A stretch of 64,000 bases of DNA from Flavitalea sp966112615 (GCA_966112615.1 CBHWDO010000004.1:124001-188000); one strand, 5' to 3'; positions 36,327-45,310 are shown, counted from the first letter of the stretch. The notes: generated from the letters alone by a model not told the origin. A program made the numbers and translations.

Positions 36327-37823
36327 TCACCCCAACTTTACCAAAATCCTCATACTCCAAATTATTACGAGTAATCCCAACAGAATAAAACTGGTTTTGC
36401 GAGGCAGCCTTCCGGCAAGCTTTGCCGCAAATGGTGCTGCAATAAATCCTCCGATGATCAGCGCCACTATCACCTGCCAGTGTGATACTCCCAATAAAGT
36501 AAAGAAGGTAAACGCACTTGCAAGGGTCACAAAGAATTCAGTCAAACTAACTGACCCTATTACATATTTCGGATGACGACCTTTAGTGATCAGCGTAGTC
36601 GTTACGATCGGCCCCCAGCCTCCACCACCAAAGCTATCGAGAAATCCGCCAATCCCTGCAAGCCAGCCATAGCGCTTGAATTTCTTCTGTACCTTCTGCG
36701 ACCTGAATGCATTGGCAATGATCCTTATTCCAAGAAATAAAGTATATACGGCCATGATGGGTTTGAGATACTGCGCATGTGAATCTCCATACTTACTTAA
36801 TAAGACCGCGCCTAACACTGCTCCAATCACACCCGGGATCACCAGCAGCTTAAAGAGTTTTTTATTGACGTTCCCAAATTTATAATGACTGTACCCTGAA
36901 GCTCCGCTGGCAAACATTTCAGCAGTGTGAATACTTCCCGAAATGGATGCAAGATTAACTCCACTCGACAACAAGATCGTAGTACTCGTTACGCCATAAC
37001 CCATGCCCAGCGCACCATCCACCAACTGTGCAATAAATCCCGCCAGTACCATCCAGTGAAAATTCGGATCAAGTGTCTTATAGAAATCTACCGTTCCGTC
37101 TTTAATATCTTTCCATGGAACATAGGTTGAAATAAAGTGACCGATCAACATGAAACCAAATGCCATCAGGGAATAGGTCGCGATCTTTTTCCACTTGTTG
37201 GGTTTATTTTCTTCCACCCAAACCTTAGTGATATCATTCAGCTTTTTGACCTTAGATTCGAAATCACCTTTCAAGGATTCGCGAATCTTAGTCATATTAT
37301 TCAGCACATCTTCCAATTGCTCCGGAAGTGCTTCATTCAAAGTTTCTTTCAAACGCTTGGCAAGGGTTGGAGACTTCCCATTTGTCGAGATTCCGATCTT
37401 CAGACTACCCTTCTGAACTATTGAACCGAGATAAAAATCACATAGATCCGGTTTATCTGCAACATTCACCAGCTTGCCGAGCAATCGTGCATCTTCACGA
37501 ATTTCAACACTTGCACCAGGATCGTTAACCGCAATAAATACCAGGTCAAATAATTCTGCATCACCAGGCTCATATGCTCTTTCAATCAGTGTCAGATCAT
37601 ATTTTTCCTGAAGCTCTTTAATGCCTTCCTGGATCTCAATACCAATAACAGTTATTTTGGTATGAGGAGCATTGTGAACAATGGCTGTAAGTTTTTCCAA
37701 TGCTACATAACCACCGCCAACTATCAACACATTCAATTTCTCCAGTTTCATAAAAACCGGGAACAGGTGATTGTGTTTCGAACCAGCAACAGTTTCAGTT
37801 TCGTATATGATTTCTTTTTCCAC
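36327..37823 (-). CDS. Fusion: siroheme synthase (CysG N-terminal type) and TauE/SafE transporter
   Basis: 498 residues. The start is GTG 37823, chosen because NHLFPVFMKLEKLNVLIVGGGYVALEKL begins as in stand-alone precorrin-2 dehydrogenases; an ATG 24 codons later would cut this motif. Residues ~15-215: NAD-binding dehydrogenase/ferrochelatase for siroheme (VADKPDLCDFYLGSIV, STNGKSPTLAKRLKE). Residues ~235-498: TauE/SafE (TSUP) membrane domain with about eight helices (FIAQLVDGALGMGYGVTSTT.., GIGGFLDSFGGGGWGPIVTTTL). It joins cofactor synthesis for sulfite reductase to a transporter for sulfate, sulfite or a related anion. It starts 7 bp after cysI as the last gene of the cys operon. Confidence 0.9.
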   Translation of the reverse strand: MEKEIIYETETVAGSKHNHLFPVFMKLEKLNVLIVGGGYVALEKLTAIVHNAPHTKITVIGIEIQEGIKELQEKYDLTLIERAYEPGDAELFDLVFIAVNDPGASVEIREDARLLGKLVNVADKPDLCDFYLGSIVQKGSLKIGISTNGKSPTLAKRLKETLNEALPEQLEDVLNNMTKIRESLKGDFESKVKKLNDITKVWVEENKPNKWKKIATYSLMAFGFMLIGHFISTYVPWKDIKDGTVDFYKTLDPNFHWMVLAGFIAQLVDGALGMGYGVTSTTILLSSGVNLASISGSIHTAEMFASGASGYSHYKFGNVNKKLFKLLVIPGVIGAVLGAVLLSKYGDSHAQYLKPIMAVYTLFLGIRIIANAFRSQKVQKKFKRYGWLAGIGGFLDSFGGGGWGPIVTTTLITKGRHPKYVIGSVSLTEFFVTLASAFTFFTLLGVSHWQVIVALIIGGFIAAPFAAKLAGRLPRKTSFILLGLLVIIWSMRILVKLG

Positions 37824-37830
37824 TAATATC

Positions 37831-39483
37831 TCAGTTTACTAATTCCTTTCTGACAACAAAATCACCAAAGCTTTCACCCTGCTTTCTGCCTGAAGCATAC
37901 AAACCAAACAGGCTGTCAATTTCTTCAAGGATCTTATCTTCCCCGATACTTTCTTTGTAGATCTTATTCAGCCTGTATCCCTGGTTGTCGGCACCAATAT
38001 GCATATTATACTTTCCGAGTGCAGTTCCAACAAATCCTATTTCTGCAAGATATGACCTTGCACATCCATTCGGACAACCGGTCATGCGTATGATTATGTC
38101 CTGGTCCTGCAATCCATGCTTCTCATATAATGGTTCAATTTTGCTGAGCAAAGATGGAAGATAACGCTGCGCCTCAGCCAAAGCCAAAGGACAGGTATTC
38201 AAAGCAACACAGGCCATAGCATTCTTTCTTATCCGTGATGCTTTATGAGTATGTGCAATCAGGCCATAAGATTCCAGGATTGCTTCAACCGATGCTTTAT
38301 CTTCTTCCTTAATATCACTCAGGATCAGGTTCTGATTACAGGTAAACCTGAAATTGGCTTTACCGCTTTCTGCAATCAGCAATAATGCAGTTTTCATTTT
38401 CAGATCATCAGTATCAAGTACACGTCCGTTTTCAATGAACAGGGTGTAATACCATAATCCTTCATGATTTTTTTCCCAGCCATAATAATCCCTTCTTTCC
38501 TGGAATTTGAAAGGACGTGCAGGTTCCAGTTTAAACCCGATTCTTTTTTCTACTTCTTCCTTAAAGAAATCAACACCGTATTTATCCAGGGTATATTTCA
38601 AACGTGCTTTCTTCCTGTCTTCCCTGTTTCCATAATCACGTTGAACAGTTAGGATCTCGTATACTGCCTTCATCGTTTTTTCCTCGGTATCTGTAAAACC
38701 AATCACGGTCGCAAGACGAGGATATGTATCCGGATTTCCATGTGTTGATGACAATCCGCCACCAACAGCAATGTTGAATCCTTTCAGTTCATTGTTCTCA
38801 ATAATGGCGATGAGTCCGATATCATTGGCAAATGCATCCACATCATTATTAGGAGGAATGGCAATCCCAATTTTGAATTTGCGAGGAAGATATTTATCCT
38901 GGTATAAAGGATCTTCTTCGGTGCGCTCTGCAATCTTTTCTTCATCAAGCCAAACATCATAAAAGGCGCGGGTTTTAGGAAGTAACATGGTACTGATCTT
39001 ATCAGCATACCTGAAAACTTCTTCATGTACCGGCGATTGTTTTGGATGAGATGAACAAACCACATTCCTGTTCACATCTCCACAGGCCGCAATGGAATCC
39101 AGTTTAACCTGGTCGAACGATTGGAGTGTTGGTTTGATATGAGATTTGATGATCCCGTGCAATTGTATGGTTTGCCTGGTAGTGATCTTGATTACTCCAG
39201 TTGAATGCTGACCTGCGATATGATGCGTTGCCACCCATTGTTGCGGGGTAAGAAATCCACCGGGAAGTCTTAACCTGATCATGAAAGAATAAAGCCTGTC
39301 GAGCTTTTTTGCTGCACGCTCATCTCTCCTGTCGCGGTCATCCTGCATATACATTCCATGAAACTTGATCAAGGCAGTATCATCTTCACGGATCGCTCCG
39401 GTTATCTCATCCTGCAGACTTTCTTTGAGTGTTCCTCGCAGACCGTCGGAGGCTTTTTTTATTTTTTCTATTGGGGATTCCAT
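37831..39483 (-). CDS. cysI: Assimilatory sulfite reductase hemoprotein subunit
   Basis: 550 residues from ATG 39483. The open frame continues 16 codons upstream into a CGCAAAG-type repeat, so that extension is rejected. Reduces sulfite to sulfide with siroheme and a 4Fe-4S cluster. The ferredoxin-like half-domains are followed by the cluster motifs ACVALNTCPLALAEA (C-x5-C) and TGCPNGCARSYLAEIGFVG (C-x3-C). DVNRNVVCSSHPKQSP matches the siroheme-binding region. It follows cysJ; a separate siroheme supply (cobA and the downstream fusion) is in the same operon. Confidence 0.95.
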   Translation of the reverse strand: MESPIEKIKKASDGLRGTLKESLQDEITGAIREDDTALIKFHGMYMQDDRDRRDERAAKKLDRLYSFMIRLRLPGGFLTPQQWVATHHIAGQHSTGVIKITTRQTIQLHGIIKSHIKPTLQSFDQVKLDSIAACGDVNRNVVCSSHPKQSPVHEEVFRYADKISTMLLPKTRAFYDVWLDEEKIAERTEEDPLYQDKYLPRKFKIGIAIPPNNDVDAFANDIGLIAIIENNELKGFNIAVGGGLSSTHGNPDTYPRLATVIGFTDTEEKTMKAVYEILTVQRDYGNREDRKKARLKYTLDKYGVDFFKEEVEKRIGFKLEPARPFKFQERRDYYGWEKNHEGLWYYTLFIENGRVLDTDDLKMKTALLLIAESGKANFRFTCNQNLILSDIKEEDKASVEAILESYGLIAHTHKASRIRKNAMACVALNTCPLALAEAQRYLPSLLSKIEPLYEKHGLQDQDIIIRMTGCPNGCARSYLAEIGFVGTALGKYNMHIGADNQGYRLNKIYKESIGEDKILEEIDSLFGLYASGRKQGESFGDFVVRKELVN

Positions 39484-39499
39484 ATTCAGTATTCCTTTT

Positions 39500-39580
39500 A
39501 AAGGTTTCACGCAAAGGGCGCAAAGGAGCAAAGGACTATAAAACTTTGCGATCTTTGCCTCATTGCGTCTTTGCGTGAAC
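39500..39580. repeat. CGCAAAG repeat with inverted ends between cysJ and cysI
   Basis: The left half repeats TTCACGCAAAG, CGCAAAG and GCAAAG; the right half is its inverted form (CTTTGC, CTTTGCGTGAA). The ends are perfect inverted copies TTCACGCAAAG / CTTTGCGTGAA. A similar repeat class is familiar from other Bacteroidota and environmental genomes. Confidence 0.8.
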
Positions 39581-39591
39581 CAAAACAGTTA

Positions 39592-41286
39592 TTAATAAAC
39601 ATCTTTCAAATACCTCTCTCTATCTTCCAAACCCTTCAAATATTCCTTCGCATTTTCTTCACTCATATTACCATGCTCTGAAATGATCTGGATAAGCGTG
39701 TTTTCAACATCAACACTCATAGGTTCTTTAGCACCGCATACGTACACATATGCACCGGATTCAAGCCATTCGAAAAGCTCTTTCCCGTGTTGTTGCATTT
39801 TGTGCTGTACATAGATCTTCTCTTTCTGATCGCGGGAGAACGCCACATTTACTTTACTGAGAACACCCGTTTCAAACCAGTTTTGAATTTCTGTTTGATA
39901 TAAAAAGTCGGAAGCAAAATGCTGCTCTCCAAAGAACAACCAATTGCGACCTGAAGCGCCCGTTGCATCACGTTCTGCAAGAAATGAGCGGAATGGCGCT
40001 ATACCGGTACCCGGACCTACCATGATGATATCTTTATCTTCAGCAGGCAAACGAAAACGATTGTTTGGATGGATATAATAATTGAATGTTGATCCAACCG
40101 GTAATTGTGCGAGGTAATTAGAGCACAGCCCGAATTTATGTTCATCATTCACCTTGAAAGTGTTCCTTGAAACAGTTAGATGGATCTCTCCACTATGAGC
40201 TTCCGGTGATGATGAAATACTATATAATCTAGGTGCGATCGGATCTAAAATATCAACCAGTTCCTGGATACTAACTGAAGCAGGAAGGGAATAGATCTTC
40301 AACAGATCAAGCAAACAAAAATCTGCTTCGGGAATTTCCTGCTTTACCAGTTCAGCATACTTCTTTACAGTTCTTGGAGCCAAAAAATTGATATTCACTG
40401 TTTGCTTCAGCAATTCTTCCAGTGAAACTTTTTTATCCCTGTAAGAAACTTCTACAGAAGCTTCAACATGTAAAGTTTTTAAAATTGACTCTACAGTAGC
40501 TGCATCATTGTAAGGAATCAAACCAAGTGAATCACCCGGCTGATACACTACTTCTTCAGCAGCAATTTCAATATGATAGGTTTCTTTATTTGAATCAACA
40601 TCGTTTAGATTTACGGAAGCAAGAATCTCTCCGGTATAAGTCTGCTTACCGGCTTTCTTTTTTGCAACAACAGTTCCTGCAGGAGCAGGAGCAGCAGCAC
40701 CAGACAATTTATTCAACACACCATCAAACCATGCTTTTGCATCGGCTTCATAATCTGTGTCGCATTTGGCAAGATCAAAAATTCTTTGTCCTCCAAGTTT
40801 ACTCAACTGAGCATCTACATCTTCCCCTGCCTTACAGAATAATGGATAAGAAGTATCGCCCAGTGCAAGTACTGAATACTTTAATTTCTCTGCTTTGAAG
40901 CCATTGTTATGGATATGATCATAAAACTTTTTCGCTGCTGCAGGAGGCTCACCATCTCCCTGTGTACTGATGATCGCAAGAAAGTATTCTTCCTTCGAAA
41001 TATCATTTACCCTGTATTGGTCAAGTGAAACAAGCTTCGGATTAATGCCTTTCGATTTTGCTTCAGCTGCAAATGTTGATGCCAACTTCTTTGAATTTCC
41101 CGTTTCAGTTCCATAAGCAATAGTGATCTTATTCACCAAAGGCTTTGCCGGTGTGGCTTCCACCACGGTAGCTCTATTCGCTCCTGCCGTGATCGCGGCA
41201 AGATAACCATTGATCCAGATGAGTTCTTCCCTTGTAGAATTATCTACAAGATCCAGGACCAGTTTAAGTTTTGTTGCACCAAGCAT
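39592..41286 (-). CDS. cysJ: Sulfite reductase flavoprotein subunit
   Basis: 564 residues. Moves electrons from NADPH through FAD and FMN to CysI. Short N-terminal helical stretch; flavodoxin domain (about residues 52-195: AYGTETGNSKKLA, STQGDGEPPAAA, LALGDTSYPLFC); FAD/connecting domain (PRLYSISSSPEAH); NADPH domain (MVGPGTGIAPFRSFLAER, YVCGAKEPMSVDVE). The C-terminus EDRERYLKDVY with terminal aromatic residue is typical. It follows cobA by 21 bp. Confidence 0.95.
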   Translation of the reverse strand: MLGATKLKLVLDLVDNSTREELIWINGYLAAITAGANRATVVEATPAKPLVNKITIAYGTETGNSKKLASTFAAEAKSKGINPKLVSLDQYRVNDISKEEYFLAIISTQGDGEPPAAAKKFYDHIHNNGFKAEKLKYSVLALGDTSYPLFCKAGEDVDAQLSKLGGQRIFDLAKCDTDYEADAKAWFDGVLNKLSGAAAPAPAGTVVAKKKAGKQTYTGEILASVNLNDVDSNKETYHIEIAAEEVVYQPGDSLGLIPYNDAATVESILKTLHVEASVEVSYRDKKVSLEELLKQTVNINFLAPRTVKKYAELVKQEIPEADFCLLDLLKIYSLPASVSIQELVDILDPIAPRLYSISSSPEAHSGEIHLTVSRNTFKVNDEHKFGLCSNYLAQLPVGSTFNYYIHPNNRFRLPAEDKDIIMVGPGTGIAPFRSFLAERDATGASGRNWLFFGEQHFASDFLYQTEIQNWFETGVLSKVNVAFSRDQKEKIYVQHKMQQHGKELFEWLESGAYVYVCGAKEPMSVDVENTLIQIISEHGNMSEENAKEYLKGLEDRERYLKDVY

Positions 41287-41307
41287 ATTAATGATTTGTC
41301 TGGTTGA

Positions 41308-42147
41308 TTATGAAGTGTGATGAATGCCTGCATCTGAATTGGCTGCCGACATTGCTTTGGTCAATGGCTGGAAATAATATTCATTGCCATGATAATTCTT
41401 CAGCCACCTGAATTTTTCATGGAGAGATACCACTTTACCGATGATCACTAAACCCGGGGAAATGAACTGCACTTTCTCTGCACTGATATCATCACTGAAT
41501 TCAAATACACGAACTCTTTGCAAAGGAGTTGTCGCCTGTTCGATCAATGCGATCTTTCTGTCAGGTGCAACACCATGCTGCCTAAGTTTTGAAACCACTT
41601 TCACCAGCGATTCAGCAGACATATAAAACACTAGCGTATCTTTAGTTTTTGCAAGATCATTCCAGTATTCATCTGTTACAACATCCGATTTATAATAGGT
41701 CAGAAATCTTACAGCAGTGGAATGATCCCTTGCTGTCAATGGTATTCCTGCATAAGCAGCTGCACCCAGTGCCGAAGTAACTCCAGGAATTATTTCGTAA
41801 GGAATATTATTTGCGGCAAGTGTTTCAAGTTCATCGAGGATATTTGAAAAGATAGAAACATCACCACCCTTCAAACGCACGACGAGCTTGCCCTGCAAGG
41901 CATGATCAAGTATCATCTGGTTAATGGTGGTCTGCCTGGTTGAATATCCTTTTCCTGCCTGCTTTCCAGCGTAAATTACTGTGGCATCAGGTGATACATA
42001 TTCTTCAATGATCTCATTGCTTACGAGCCTGTCGACGATCACCACATCTGCTTTCCTCAAAAAGCGAGTAGCCCTCACCGTTATGAGTTCAGGATCTCCC
42101 GGACCGGCTGCGGCCAGGATCACTTTTCCTGTTGGTTTGTTGCTCAT
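41308..42147 (-). CDS. cobA: Uroporphyrinogen-III C-methyltransferase
   Basis: 279 residues. SAM-dependent methylation of uroporphyrinogen III to precorrin-2, the first step to siroheme. Signatures: AAAGPGDPELITVRATRFL (SAM site), VVRLKGGDVSIFSN and IPGVTSALGAAAYAGIPLTARD. With the dehydrogenase/chelatase part of the fusion gene it gives a full siroheme branch inside the cys operon. The ~30-residue tail beyond the fold (HEKFRWLKNYHGNEYYF..) is extra. Confidence 0.95.
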   Translation of the reverse strand: MSNKPTGKVILAAAGPGDPELITVRATRFLRKADVVIVDRLVSNEIIEEYVSPDATVIYAGKQAGKGYSTRQTTINQMILDHALQGKLVVRLKGGDVSIFSNILDELETLAANNIPYEIIPGVTSALGAAAYAGIPLTARDHSTAVRFLTYYKSDVVTDEYWNDLAKTKDTLVFYMSAESLVKVVSKLRQHGVAPDRKIALIEQATTPLQRVRVFEFSDDISAEKVQFISPGLVIIGKVVSLHEKFRWLKNYHGNEYYFQPLTKAMSAANSDAGIHHTS

Positions 42148-42174
42148 AAATTGGGATCTGTTGGTTTAATTTAA

Positions 42175-43416
42175 TTATTGAATCATGCAGGCACCTACGG
42201 TAACATGACTCGTTTCATCGATCAGGATTGCACCTCCATTCACACGAAGTGATTCATAAGCATCAAACGCAATTGGGGATGCGGTTTTGATCCTTGCTTT
42301 CACTACATCATTCAATCCTGCTTTTCCTGGAAATTCAATTTTCTGCAATGAATTCACGTCAAGCTGGTATTCAATTTCTTTCACGATTGATTTTACAACA
42401 CGGCTATTGAGTTGAAGCATATACTTGTTTCCGGGAACCATTGGTTTATTATCCATCCAGCAAACCAGCACTTCCAGTTCATTTTCCACTCTTGGAAGTT
42501 GATTTGAAGGAACGATGATATCACCTCTTGAAATATCAATATCATCTTCCAGGTGCAGTACAATACTTTGCGGTGCAAATGCTTCTTCCACTTCAGTTCC
42601 GCCAAGTTCAATTGCTTTCACTTTGCTGGTCAGTCCGGATGGAAGCACAGTTACTTCATCACCCTTTTTATAGATTCCACTAACGATCTTTCCTGCATAT
42701 CCACGATAATCATGCAGATCATCCACCTGCGGACGAATTACATACTGCACAGGAAATCTTCCTTCAGAAAGATTAATGTCTTTATCAATATTCACATTCT
42801 CCAGGAAGTTGAGTAATGAATCTCCTTCATACCAGTTCATGTAATTGGAACGTTCAACCACATTATCACCATTCAATGCACTGATAGGAATATAAGTAAC
42901 GTCTTTTAGTCCGAGAGTTTTTGCAACTTCCGCATAATCGATAACTATGTTATTGAACACGTCCTGCGAATAATTCACCAGGTCCATTTTGTTGACTGCC
43001 ACTACCACATGCGGTAATTTCAACAAAGAAGCAATGATGGAATGACGCCTGGTTTGTTCAACAACACCCTGCCTGGCATCAATCAGAATAATGGCCAGGT
43101 CTGAGTTTGAAGCACCAGTCACCATATTGCGGGTGTACTGGATATGCCCTGGTGCATCGGCTATGATAAATTTTCTTTTAGGAGTAGAAAAGTATTTATA
43201 AGCTACATCGATGGTAATGCCCTGTTCTCTTTCAGCACGCAATCCATCGGTCAGCAAGGCCAGGTCGATCTCGCCATCTTCCTTATTCTTGCTCTGTTTG
43301 CCAATAGCTTCCAGCTGATCGATCATGATCGATTTCGAATCGTATAATAAACGGCCAATCAGTGTTGATTTTCCATCGTCTACTGAACCGGCGGTGATGA
43401 AACGTAGTATGTCCAT
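42175..43416 (-). CDS. cysN: Sulfate adenylyltransferase subunit 1 (GTPase)
   Basis: 413 residues from ATG 43416. The frame is open 75 codons further upstream, but that part runs through GAATCGG/CCATTCC repeats and into cysD, while MDILRFITAGSVDDGKSTLIG is the family start, so it was left out. EF-Tu-like GTPase that drives APS formation by CysD. P-loop GSVDDGKST, switch II DAPGHIQYTRNMV, and NKMDL. No APS kinase (CysC) domain is fused at the C-terminus and none is in the operon, consistent with direct APS reduction. Confidence 0.94.
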   Translation of the reverse strand: MDILRFITAGSVDDGKSTLIGRLLYDSKSIMIDQLEAIGKQSKNKEDGEIDLALLTDGLRAEREQGITIDVAYKYFSTPKRKFIIADAPGHIQYTRNMVTGASNSDLAIILIDARQGVVEQTRRHSIIASLLKLPHVVVAVNKMDLVNYSQDVFNNIVIDYAEVAKTLGLKDVTYIPISALNGDNVVERSNYMNWYEGDSLLNFLENVNIDKDINLSEGRFPVQYVIRPQVDDLHDYRGYAGKIVSGIYKKGDEVTVLPSGLTSKVKAIELGGTEVEEAFAPQSIVLHLEDDIDISRGDIIVPSNQLPRVENELEVLVCWMDNKPMVPGNKYMLQLNSRVVKSIVKEIEYQLDVNSLQKIEFPGKAGLNDVVKARIKTASPIAFDAYESLRVNGGAILIDETSHVTVGACMIQ

Positions 43417-43426
43417 TGTTAGAGTT

Positions 43427-43501
43427 TGTGAATCGGAAATCGGGAATCGGGAATCGGGAATGTTCATTTCCCCATTCGCCCTTCTCCATTCCCCATTCCG
43501 T
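43427..43501. repeat. GAATCGG and CCATTCC repeats between cysD and cysN
   Basis: Tandem GAATCGG(G/A) units (43430-43459) followed by CCATTCG/CCATTCC units (43469-43500). The last unit is 1 nt from the cysD stop codon. Confidence 0.8.
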
Positions 43502-44410
43502 TTAGAAATATCCATTCTTCTTCCTATCCTCCATCGCTGCTTCCGACACCTTATCATCGATGCGGGTTTCGCCGCGCTCGCTGGTTTTGGTGGCAATGAT
43601 CTCACGGATGATATCATCAATATTGGAAGCTGTTGATTCAACTGCAGCAGTGCAGGTCATATCACCTACCGTGCGGTAACGCACTTTGCGGGTGGAGACT
43701 TTATCGCCTTCTTCCAATTGAATGAATTCAGAAATAGCTACCAACTGTCCTTCATGTTCAAGCACTTCTCTTTCATGAGAGAAATAGATAGATGGCAGTT
43801 CAATCTTTTCGCGACGGATATAATTCCATACATCCAGTTCTGTCCAGTTGCTGATTGGAAACACGCGAATATTCTCACCTTTATCGATGCGACCATTATA
43901 AGTGCTCCAGAGTTCGGGACGCTGGCGCTTTGGATCCCACTGTCCGAATTCATCTCTTACAGAAAAGATCCTTTCCTTCGCACGTGCTTTTTCCTCATCT
44001 CTTCTTGCGCCGCCAATACATGCATCAAACTTGAATTCTTCAATCGTATCAAGTAAAGTATAGGTCTGCAGTGCATTACGGCTTGCAAACTTTCCTTTGG
44101 GTTCAGTCAGTTGCTTAGCCCTGATAGTATCTTCCACTTTGCGAACGATCAGTTTCTCTCCGATTTTCTTAGCCAGTCGATCACGATAATCCAGTGCTTC
44201 CTGGAAATTGTGACCGGTATCAATATGCACCAGCGGGAAAGGAAATTTTCCCGGCCTGAATGCCTTCAAAGCCAGGTGCACCAGGCAAATTGAATCCTTA
44301 CCCCCAGAGAACAACAGCGCAGGTCTTTCAAACTGCCCCGCCACTTCCCTGAAAATATGAATCGACTCTGCTTCCAGCTGATCGAGGTAATCCAAATGAT
44401 ATTTGCTCAT
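43502..44410 (-). CDS. cysD: Sulfate adenylyltransferase subunit 2
   Basis: 302 residues, the usual length. PP-loop ATP pyrophosphatase that adenylates sulfate: ALLFSGGKDSICLVHLALKAF (PP-loop), PLVHIDTGHNFQEAL, GGARRDEEKARAKERIFSVRD, and the C-terminal TVGDMTCTAAVES. Second structural gene of the cys operon, about 50 bp after cysH. Confidence 0.96.
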   Translation of the reverse strand: MSKYHLDYLDQLEAESIHIFREVAGQFERPALLFSGGKDSICLVHLALKAFRPGKFPFPLVHIDTGHNFQEALDYRDRLAKKIGEKLIVRKVEDTIRAKQLTEPKGKFASRNALQTYTLLDTIEEFKFDACIGGARRDEEKARAKERIFSVRDEFGQWDPKRQRPELWSTYNGRIDKGENIRVFPISNWTELDVWNYIRREKIELPSIYFSHEREVLEHEGQLVAISEFIQLEEGDKVSTRKVRYRTVGDMTCTAAVESTASNIDDIIREIIATKTSERGETRIDDKVSEAAMEDRKKNGYF

Positions 44411-44434
44411 GTATTGCGATTAATATTTTTTGTA

Positions 44435-44469
44435 TTCTTCCAACTCCTAACTCCCAACTCCTAACTCCT
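44435..44469. repeat. CTAACTC heptamer repeat at the cysH end
   Basis: Four units alternating CCAACTC and CTAACTC. The cysH stop codon (44461-44463) lies inside the repeat. Confidence 0.75.
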
Positions 44470-45177
44470 TTCATGGAGCCCACACTCCTTCTTCCCCGCA
44501 TCTTCCCACCACCATCTGCCGGCCCTGAAATCCTCACCCGGCCTCACTGCCCTTGTACATGGCGCACAACCGATACTGATGAATCCACGGTCATGCAGAA
44601 TATTGTAAGGCACATTATAATCATTGATGTATTGCCTGGTCTCCTCTGTAGTCCAGTGTAGCAGCGGGTTGTACTTGATCACATTATTGGCAGCATCATA
44701 TTCAAACACTTCAAGATCCTGCCTGGCCGGAGAATGCTCAGCACGCAAGCCGGTGATCCAGATCTCATTTCCACTCAATGCCCTTCTTAATGGTTCAACT
44801 TTGCGGATAAAGCAGCACGACTTCCTTAATTCAACAGAATCATAAAAAGCATTCGGACCATTCTCAAGTACGAATGACTCCAGTGGTTCATGCTGAGGAT
44901 AAAATGCCTTGATGCGGTACTTGTACTTGTCCTGGGTAGCACTCCAAACAGAATAGGTTTCTGCGAATAACCGACCGGTATCAAGCGTGAATATGGAAAT
45001 AGGAAAATTGTTAGACAGGATCAGGTCTGTCACCACCTGGTCTTCAAAACTGAAGCTTGAAGAAAATGTAACCTTCCCTAGATGATTCTGAACCAGCAAA
45101 TGCAGGGTTTCAGGGATAGACAGTCCACTTGTTTTGTAGAGTAATTCCTGAGTATATGTTTCCAACGTTCCTGACAT
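44461..45177 (-). CDS. cysH: Adenylyl-sulfate (APS) reductase, iron-sulfur type
   Basis: 238 residues. Reduces activated sulfate to sulfite using thioredoxin. PP-loop-like fold with SSSFSFEDQVVTDLI and FTLDTGRLFAETY. The Cys pairs SCCFIRK and GCAPCTR, which bind 4Fe-4S, mark the APS-using form rather than the PAPS-only E. coli form. The catalytic Cys is in KKECGLH at the very C-terminus. The final residues and the stop are encoded by a CTAACTC repeat. First structural gene of the cys operon; a Cys-codon leader ORF lies 41 nt upstream. Confidence 0.93.
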   Translation of the reverse strand: MSGTLETYTQELLYKTSGLSIPETLHLLVQNHLGKVTFSSSFSFEDQVVTDLILSNNFPISIFTLDTGRLFAETYSVWSATQDKYKYRIKAFYPQHEPLESFVLENGPNAFYDSVELRKSCCFIRKVEPLRRALSGNEIWITGLRAEHSPARQDLEVFEYDAANNVIKYNPLLHWTTEETRQYINDYNVPYNILHDRGFISIGCAPCTRAVRPGEDFRAGRWWWEDAGKKECGLHERS

Positions 45178-45218
45178 GATATTTTTTTATTTGATTCGGT
45201 AATGGGGAGACTAATGGA

Positions 45219-45287
45219 TCAGCAGCAACAACAGGGTTGCATACAGGTCAGGTTGGAGCACATCGAATATGTGTTGGTATAAGTCAT
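45219..45287 (-). CDS. Cysteine-rich leader peptide of the cys operon
   Basis: 22 codons, ATG 45287 to TGA 45219, between a strong promoter and cysH. Cysteines are at positions 10, 15 and 19-22; the ORF ends with P-C-C-C-C-stop. Met is at 1, 9 and 16. A run of four Cys codons directly before the stop, at the head of the sulfate assimilation operon, is what a cysteine-sensing leader would look like; poly-Cys leader ORFs with such a role are known from mycobacteria. Only 41 nt separate its stop from cysH and I see no terminator hairpin there, so the effect may be on translation or through Rho instead of an intrinsic terminator. Confidence 0.75.
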   Translation of the reverse strand: MTYTNTYSMCSNLTCMQPCCCC

Positions 45288-45310
45288 TAGTCTACTTACT
45301 TGGTGGACAA
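45288..45310. promoter_or_regulatory. Palindromic operator of the cys operon
   Basis: 23-bp imperfect inverted repeat, arms TAGTCTACTTA and TTGGTGGACAA around one base (7 of 11 paired). It lies between the -7 box and the leader ATG and overlaps the -7 box by 3 bp. Same motif as at 35431 and 36227; consensus arm TwGTCyACnnA. Confidence 0.7.

Noticed and set aside
39484..39531. 16-codon extension of cysI
   Set aside because: Encoded by a CGCAAAG repeat; the normal N-terminus begins at ATG 39483.
43427..43501. CRISPR-like array
   Set aside because: Units are 7 bp in tandem without unique spacers, and no cas gene is present.
43417..43641. 75-codon N-terminal extension of the cysN frame
   Set aside because: It runs through heptamer repeats and into cysD; the family start motif is at 43416.
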